A stretch of 64,000 nucleotides of DNA, taken from the NCBI RefSeq assembly GCF_026212465.1, contig NC_080051.1:15922178-15986177 (forward strand). Direction: 5' to 3'. Below, one piece after another: positions 57,190 through 64,000 of this stretch (within the stretch, counting starts at the first letter, position 1; the number at the start of each line of letters is the position of its first letter). Under the pieces are notes generated by a model. That model did not search any database. It was given only the letters and a program-made list of their open reading frames with translations, and was not told where the DNA came from. Made by a program: the position numbers and the translations under genes. Origin of the DNA: Amaranthus tricolor (Eukaryota > Streptophyta > Magnoliopsida > Caryophyllales > Amaranthaceae).

Positions 57190-58750
57190 TACTTTAAGTT
57201 GTCTCCTGAATTCGAAAAACTTTTTTGTTGATATAGGCTTTGTAAACATTTCTGCGAGCTGTTCCTCCGTCTTGCAGAAATGTAGCTCGATCTCTTTCTT
57301 GTCTACCAGCTCGCGAATGTAGTGATGTCGTATCTTGATGTGTTTCGATCAGCTATGAACCAATGGATTCTTTGTCATTGCTATAGTTGACATGTTGTCG
57401 CAAAACATTGTAGTTGATGCTTCTTGCTTATGTTGTAAATCAATCAATATCCTTCTGAGCCAGACTGCTTCACATGCTGCACTTGTTGCTGCTATGTACT
57501 CTGCTTCTGCTGATGATAAAGCTACTGATGCCTGCTTTTTTTATGACCATGAGACCACCTTGTTTTCAAGCTGAAATACGTACCCGCTTGTGCTTTTTCT
57601 ATCATCCACGCTTCCCGCGCAATTGCTATCGATGTATCTTGTGAGCTTGAAATCCTTTTCAGTCTCGTACATGATCCCATAGCTCTTTGTTCCCTTAATG
57701 TATTTGAGAATCCTCTTTGCTGCTATTAGATGATTCTTGCTCGGTTCACTCATGAACTTGGATACGATGCTGACGACGTTGACTATATCTGGTCTTGTAT
57801 GTGTGAGATAAATGAGAGAACCGACCAAGCTTCGATACATTGCTTCGTCGAATTTTGGTTTGCCATTGTACTTTGATAACTTCTCATTGATTGCCATTGG
57901 TGTAGCCAGCGATTTACACTCACTCATTTTGATTTTCTTGAGAAGGTCTTCTGTATATTTCTTTTGTGATAGAAATATTCTTCTTGTGCTTTGTTTGATT
58001 TGTATGCCAAGGATGTATTTCATTGTACCGAGGTCTGTCATCTTATACTCCTTCATCACAGCCTTTTTAAATTCTTTGATCATTGTTGAATGTGTGCCTG
58101 TATAGATTAGATCATTCACGTATAGGCATAAAATGAGAAAGCTGTTACAGGCATAAAATGAGAAAGTTCTTACCTTGCGTCTTGATGTATAGTGAAGGTT
58201 TACTCGGACTCTTGATGAAACCATGCTGGAGAAGATAATTATCGATATTGCTGTTCCACGCTCGAGGTGCTTGTTTGAGTCCGTAGAGAGCTTTTCGAAG
58301 GCGATATACTTTGTCTTCTTGACTTTCGATGACGTACCCCTGTGGTTGCTCAACGTATACTTCTTCTTTGAGTTCTCCATTTAGAAATGCTGATTTGACA
58401 TCGAGCTGACAGATTGGTAGTTGATGTTGTGTTGTTTATACCAGGAATGTTCTGATTGTCTCCATGTGGACAACCGGCGAATATGTTTCGTTGAAGTCGA
58501 TTCCTGGTTGTTGCGCATATCCCTTTGCTATGAGTCTTACTTTGTACTTGTTGATGGAGCCATCATTATTATGCTTCACCTTGTAGACGCACTTGAATCT
58601 GATGACTTCCTTGTCTTGTGGCTTGTCTACAAGCTCCCATGTGTGATTCTTCTCGATCATTTTGATTTCATCGTTCATAGCCTCGATCCATGTTTTCTCT
58701 TGTGATGCTCCTTGAAATGTTTGTGGCTCACTAGAGAAGAGAGCTATCAT
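57190..58750 (-). pseudogene. Degraded copia RT and RNase H
   Basis: RT pieces: HTWELVDKPQDKEVIRFKCV, YKVRLIAKGYAQQPGIDFNE and YSPVVHMETIR (58750-58436); then, after a frame break, LYVNDLIYTG near 58115, where the catalytic YVDD reads YVND; then MTDLGTMKYILGIQIKQS and DEAMYRSLVGSLIYLTHTRP. RNase H: RKSTSGYVFQLENKVVSWS, then TAA in place of a Ser codon at about 57541-57543, KKQ(A)SVALSSAEAEYVAAT, and VHS followed by TGA before SKHIKIRHHYIREL. There is a 22-bp tandem duplication at about 58123-58166 (ggcataaaatgagaaag twice). Confidence 0.88.
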
Positions 58751-59015
58751 TGCTTGGTCATAATGGTAATCTTGTAGCCATGATGGCGATTGTCGATCCC
58801 GTGTTGATCTTCGAACTTCTTGATGTTGAGGAGTTGAGCGTGATATTTAGTTTCCTGAACTTAGGGATGATCTTATACTTCCAGGTGTGCTTCGACTCGG
58901 AGATGATGGGTTTGCTGGTTGGTATGCTGCATCTTCTTCATTCGGATCTCTTGGGAAAGTATCTCCTTCACGAGCTTAAATTTCTTTTTCTTTTTATGTC
59001 CATTTAGCTGCTTCG

Positions 59016-60260
59016 TCAAAAATTACATATCTTAAAATGATTAATTCTTTGGATTTGGACTTGTAGAGGCGATAACCTTTTGTTTCGTAACTGTATCCAA
59101 TAAATATGCATTTTTCTCCCTTCTCGTCGAGCTTTTCCCGATTCTCTTTCGGGATGTGGGCATAAGCTTCGCACCCAAATACTTTGAGGTGCTCTACTCT
59201 TGGCTTTCTCTTGTTCCAAGCTTCTTATGGTGTCAAATCCTTAAGTGCTTTTGTGGAAGATTTGTTGAGGATATATAATGCTGTGTGAACGGCTTTGACC
59301 CAGTATCCTTTTGTTAGATTTTTACCCTGCATCATGGTGCGGGCCATTTCGGTTAAGTGCACCTTACTGTACGTTCTCTTTTAATTACATGCTTCTTACA
59401 GAAGCTGTTGAATTCCAGGAGTAGTCATCTACGAACAACAAAAAATATCTTTTTTTCACCAATAGACGGATTCTTGATAGGACCCCAAATATCTGCATGA
59501 ACAAGTGCTAGAGGAGCTTTGGCCCTCCAAGATGCGGTAGGAAATGTGCATCTTGCCATATATACAACCCTCGCAAATTTTTCTTTCATTTTTTATTGTA
59601 GGTAGGCCAATCACCATATCTTTTTGTTTTAATAGTTTTAAACTGTTAAAATTTAGATGCCTGAATCTTAAATGCCATAAGGCTAATTCATCATTTATTG
59701 AGGTTAAAGCCAATTTTTCTTCAAATGACATTTTTAATGTGAATATTTTGTTGGAAGCTATTCGACAGTTACTATTATGTGATCCTTATTTTTATTATAA
59801 ATTTGACATTTGTCGTTCTCAAATTTAACCATATAGCCTTTTTTAATTAATCTGCCTACACTTAATAAATTTTGTGCAAGTCCGGGAGCATAGATAACTT
59901 TATGAATAAATTTTGATAAACTATTTTTTGTTTTAACGACGATTGTTCCTTTTCCGGCGACATCTTCTTTTTTACCATCGCCAAGTGTGATGTGTGTTTT
60001 AACATTTTCGTCAAGAGTGCCAAAATAATTTGTATCGGCAATGATTTGAACAACCACTATCAATATACCATACGTCATTTACTTTTTCTTGTGCATTTAA
60101 TCCAGTGTAAAATATTTGTTCTCCGGAATTATTATTTTCGGAATAGTTTGCTTCTTCCTTTCGTTGATACCAACAATATTTTTCGAGGTGAATGTGCTTT
60201 TTACACCTCTTACATTTATAACATCAATTGGTTAGTTTTCTTACATAATTTACAATAAGG
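59016..60260 (-). pseudogene. Degraded copia integrase, protease and zinc knuckle
   Basis: From right to left on the plus strand: knuckle CKRCKKHIHLEKYC near 60185-60225; protease VWYIDSGCSNH near 60045-60080; TKNSLSKFIHKVIYAPGLAQ and VGRLIKKGYMVKFE (60078-59758); pre-integrase ELALWHLRFRHLNFNSLKLL with KICEGCIYGKMH (59731-59456); then scattered post-integrase pieces including GYSYETKGYRLYKSK-like sequence near 59040-59100. The central integrase catalytic part around 59230-59450 is partly missing or shifted. Confidence 0.82.
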
Positions 60261-60436
60261 GCCAGTTTGATTATTTACTCTACTCCTTTGATTTTTAAAA
60301 TTTCGTCTTCCCTTGCCACAATTATATGATGTTTCTCTTTTTTCATAATTTTATCCGTGACCATTTTTATTTTCACTATTAGAAAATTTTAATTTAGCTT
60401 GAAAAGCTTGTTCTTGTGGTTCTTCGTTAAATCTTT

Positions 60437-61071
60437 TTAATCCATCTTCATGTGCAAGTAGTAATCCCATCCCATTAGTTCGAGGATACTTGATTGAGAT
60501 AAATTTTTCTTATTAACCTCTTCTATTGTTGTGGCAATAATGTTATATTTTTGTGAGAGACTCCTTAATATTTTTCGAATCACATTTTCATCTTCTATTC
60601 TACCACCATTCGATCTTATTAGATAGACTATATTAGTGACTCGGTCGAAGAATGAATGTAATGTTTCATTTTCTTTCATTAGTAAATTATCAAATTCTCT
60701 CCATAGAGATTGGAGTTTAAAAGAATTACCTCTTCGGAGCTTCTGTATTTTGTCTCCAGGATCCTCCAAGCCTCAGTAGCTGCTTTTGCGGGCATGATCA
60801 TTGTAAATATTTCCTTGTCGGTTCCACGATATAATAGGGACAGGGCATAGTTATCTGTTATATTATTTTGTTTGTATTGTTTTATTTTTGTTTTATCTCC
60901 AGATGACTCTTTAGTGTCATCTTTGGGTGGTTGTTCATAACCTTCTTGTACTAATTCCCATAAATCTCGGGAGATAAATATTGACCTCATTTACATGGCG
61001 CATTGTTCATATTTTTCTCTCTTAAATGTGGGAACCCAATTAACTTGGGGGTAATTGATGGTTGAGGTCAT
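60437..61071 (-). pseudogene. Degraded copia gag (UBN2-like)
   Basis: The probable original start is ATG at 61071 (MTSTINYPQVNWVPTFKREK). A TAA at 60991-60993 lies directly before MRSIFISRDLWELVQEGYEQ. The frame breaks near 60700 and resumes as GNSFKLQSLWREFDNLLMKE, SLHSFFDRVTNIVYLIRSNG-like and ILRSLSQKYNIIATTIEE. Confidence 0.82.
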
Positions 61072-61165
61072 TTTTTTATTTTGTGGTTAGAGGTTTATTT
61101 TTATTGTGGAGTATATAAAAAATTGGTTAAATGTGTTTAGGGTATTTGGAGGTCTTGGGTTGATT

Positions 61166-61178
61166 GGCTCTGATACCA
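61166..61178 (-). promoter_or_regulatory. Primer binding site of the degraded copia element
   Basis: Minus-strand TGGTATCAGAGCC, two bases from the 5' LTR end at 61181. Confidence 0.9.
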
Positions 61179-61352
61179 AATGTTGAAAATGATTTCATGT
61201 GCTCAATTGGTTACTCAAGAATGATTTTCTTATTAAGTGGAAGAATTTGGTAAGAGGTAAATTTTAGTAATGATGATGATTGCTTTTTCATTCATTGAAA
61301 ATTGCATATCCGTACATGGTATTTATAGGCAAACAATGTTGGTGTAATGCAT

Positions 61353-63356
61353 TGTAACAACTCGACTTATCGTTGACTGAGTAAACAGGGTCTTCACGGG
61401 AATTACTTCCAAGAAAACTCAAATCTCAATTCCAAAACTTGGGCAAATGAGTCTTTAGTTCAAAAATATAGCTAAATCAACTAATTCTCAATCCAAGCAT
61501 TAAGTCATAAGATAATCATACAATTCACTTTAAGTTCAATATAACCAACACAACCAAGTCTAATATACAATTAACATAAACCTAATACAAAACTACAAAT
61601 TCCCACATGCTCAGCTCAGTATAACATCCTTAGAACTCTAATCAACTCCGCTACCCCATTGTCCCGACTGGTTTCGATCTGTAAACACACTAAAAGATGA
61701 AAACAACAGGAGATCAGATTAAACTGAATGAGAAGTAACAATCCAAAACACAAAACACAGTAATTCAAAACATAGGTTTAAAAACAACATCAGTTTCCTA
61801 GATCTATGTGCGTAAGGGGAGTCTAGTTGAGAGGAACATCCATAGCTCTAAAGCTATGTCATTCTCGAGTGAGGCTAGTCAATAGTTGAATGACAATTCA
61901 CCTCAAAATAGGGAGTAAGGGAGATTTTCCCTCTACTCCGTCAACGACCAGCTCGTGCGCCCGATCCATTGACCATATCAATATCAGCATAATCATTCTT
62001 AAATTTGTCTCAACAATATAAATTTCACAACAACTTTATTAAAACAACTTTCATAACTGTAGTCTGGCCAGACCCTTTAAGGGACTGCTACTACTTACCG
62101 AAAAAAAAAACGCTTCAAGAAGCTAAGTCGGGTTCTCCGCGATCACTAGAAGGGTTCCTTTATGATTTCACCTCCTGAAGCATAACAAATATAATATCAC
62201 AACAAAGCATTCGATACTACAAACCAATTAAACAACATATCCAAGAACACCAACTAATCAAAACCAAGTCATTAGAGTAGTCTCGTACTAAAATTATAAT
62301 CCACACTTGATTTCTCATCATCACATAACTTACTAGTAACACATTTTCCATAAATTCTCAATTAAGAGCTCATCTAATTAATTTATATAAATTCCAAGAT
62401 TTATCAACATTTCGGGTTTAATACATGGTAAAGGAATATGTAAGTGAGAATCATACCAAAGCATGTAACCTTATATGAATAAGAATAAAGCAGTAAAGAT
62501 TAGTAAGAAAAAGAAAAAAAATCAAGAAGCATATACCTTTATTGACGGCAAATAGAAAGTGGAAAAAAACAGATTTCAAAATTAATCTTTGACTTGTATT
62601 GCGATGTGTAATTAGCAAGACCAAACTTCACTTGTTTTTTCCCCATTTCGGCAAAGCATAGGCTTGGGAAGGGAAGGATTCGGTTGTTGCTTGTTGATTT
62701 CTACTTTAATGGAAGAAAAAGCCTACAATTATTTATGTTACTTGAGAAATCCGATTAAAGATAGATATGGTTTGATTCTTGAGTGGAAAACAACAACAAA
62801 AAAATGAGGAAAGGAAGGAGTCAAACAATAACACATAGTGATTAAGAAGATTTGAACCTTACTCTTTACACCATCAATCGATAAGAAGAACAAGGCTTCC
62901 ATAAAAGCTTCGGTTCATCTGAAAATGGCGGCAAGAGGAAGGCTTGCCATAGATCTTATGAGAACTCAAGGTAGAAGATGGTGGTAGTGTAACTTTGCCC
63001 TAATTTCGAATATCAGTAGGAAGAGATTGCTTCTATTGATTTTCCTTTTTAGTCTATGGTTCGAATTTGGAGACGGTGAGCGGGTTGAAGATTGATTCGA
63101 ATGGCTTAAAGGAAGAAAATGGTGAATGCCTGCTTCCTTTTGGTCCTTTTGGGTTCATACGCATGAGGGAGAGAGAGAAGGGTGTTTGGGTGTTTGTTTT
63201 TGTTGTTGATTTTTTTAAATCAAATTAAAAGAAAAAGGAAAAGAGAAGAGGAATTAAATTGAGAATACTTTATGTCATGTGTATTTAAGGTTATTCTCGT
63301 ACAAATAATTCTCCTAAACTCACTCGTCTTAAATTATTAATTTCTCAAATGTTACA
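61353..63356 (+). mobile_element. Solo LTR (2.0 kb) nested in the 5' LTR of the degraded copia element
   Basis: Starts TGTAACAACTCG and ends AATGTTACA, with 7-bp inverted ends TGTAACA/TGTTACA. Flanked by a perfect TGCAT duplication (61348-61352 and 63357-63361). No gag-pol. The TGTAACA start and ~2-kb size are reminiscent of chromovirus LTRs, an assignment from memory. Orientation is not certain because both ends read TGTAACA. Confidence 0.85.
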
Positions 63357-63508
63357 TGCATAGCCAACTACGACATTCTAGTTTCTTCTTCATCAAGTTT
63401 TTCTATATTTATCTAGATGCTTCTTAAATAATATCTGATAGATATTTTGTAGAGAGTACAAGTTGTACAAGATACTAAATTTTTCTAGATTATAATTTTA
63501 AAAATAAC

Positions 63509-64000
63509 CAAATAAACGTATTTTGATTAAGAAGTAATGATAATAGTTTTTTTACAAATTTAGATAATTAAATAATTCAAATACATGAAAATTATTCAAA
63601 TACATAAAACTTTATTTAAACTCTAAAATGACGAAGATGGAGCAAGGTGGCTTGTTTTGCTGACAAACATCACGAACTAAAGCAAGTTGGTCAACTCCTC
63701 ATGTATTTTGCATGCTCCTCCACAAGCAAATCATATTGCTCTTGCAAATTGATCGGGGTACAACGGTAAGTTGGTATTACTCAACATTTCAAAAAATGAT
63801 CTTGATTGAGGGTTCAAATTCACCGATCGTACATTATCATCAACATAATTAAATCGTAGAAGAAAATGATGACATGTTTTGGAAAAAGTACTTGCAACTT
63901 CATTGTGTACCATCAAAAACATATGAATTTTGAAATTTCTTTTGCTATAATTCTTCCTGCACTAGCATATTACTTAGTCAAGTTTTAAAATTATAATGAA
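63509..64000. other. AT-rich flank with a possible decayed transposase C terminus
   Basis: On the minus strand around 63620-63760, phrases such as LQEQYDLLVEEHAKYMRS occur between stops. They recall the charged helical tails of plant Enhancer/Spm-type transposases. Too short and broken to call. Confidence 0.25.

Larger units (their letters stand above)
56853..63503 (-). mobile_element. Degraded Ty1/copia element, minus strand, with a nested solo LTR
   Basis: Short (314-bp) LTRs: the 3' LTR at 56853-57166, and the 5' LTR at 61181-63503 split by a 2.0-kb insertion. Ends TGTTAAAATT...TTTCAACA. A perfect target duplication ATAAC lies at 56848-56852 and 63504-63508. Primer binding site at 61166-61178 and purine tract tagggggat at 57167-57176. 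Gag, protease, integrase, RT and RNase H remains follow in copia order, all with multiple stops. Confidence 0.92.

Noticed and set aside
63731..63922. 63-residue minus-strand ORF as a gene
   Set aside because: Starts in AT-rich DNA, ends after 63 codons with no domain; at best a decayed transposase tail.

Overview
This window is nuclear DNA of a flowering plant, most probably a eudicot. The evidence is a chloroplast-type, intron-containing purine biosynthesis gene, a PPR-type pseudogene, very AT-rich intergenic DNA with GT-AG introns, and plant-specific transposon families (copia LTR elements, plant L1 and RTE LINEs, BED-type hAT elements, a TRIM). The sequence does not fix the species. Only two host genes are supported: the last exon of an unrecognised gene (545-620, +) and a complete four-exon gene for chloroplast phosphoribosylamine-glycine ligase (GARS, PUR2) at 2442-6498 on the minus strand. 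Its third intron carries a miniature LTR element (TRIM).

From about 9 kb to 20 kb there is a graveyard. It holds a ~100-bp tandem repeat, an element with long Mutator-like inverted repeats enclosing a Ty3/gypsy-like gag remnant, a probable solo LTR, and exon-sized scraps of spermidine synthase, a receptor-like cytoplasmic kinase and a PPR protein. The PPR pseudogene is split by a 1.5-kb solo LTR flanked by a perfect 5-bp target duplication. From 20.8 to 26.3 kb a dead L1 LINE sits inside a reverse-oriented RTE LINE remnant.

From 27.6 kb to the end the window is almost entirely nested mobile DNA. (1) 27612-33818 is a hAT transposon with a perfect 8-bp target duplication, 12-bp terminal inverted repeats, long GGTCGGT-type subterminal arrays and an unbroken BED/hATC transposase, with a likely extra spliced C-terminal exon. 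(2) 36192-46798 is a young 10.6-kb SIRE-type copia element on the minus strand. Its LTRs differ by about 14 substitutions, its TSD is perfect, it has gag and pol, and it has an additional 558-residue ORF between pol and the 3' LTR. (3) 47468-56309 is an older, broken copia element on the plus strand with a perfect TSD. It contains a second hAT element (50251-53490) inside its integrase region. (4) 56853-63503 is a strongly degraded minus-strand copia element whose 5' LTR was later split by a 2.0-kb solo LTR (61353-63356).

The elements are independent insertions, not a cooperating gene cluster. Most of the findings are junctions read directly from the sequence: TSDs, terminal repeats, primer binding sites, frameshifts and stops. 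I do not see a novel defence-like or metabolic system. The most unusual pieces are the hAT element's probable spliced tail exon and same-orientation subterminal arrays, the extra ORF of the SIRE-type element, and the exon-fragment cluster at 14-17.5 kb.
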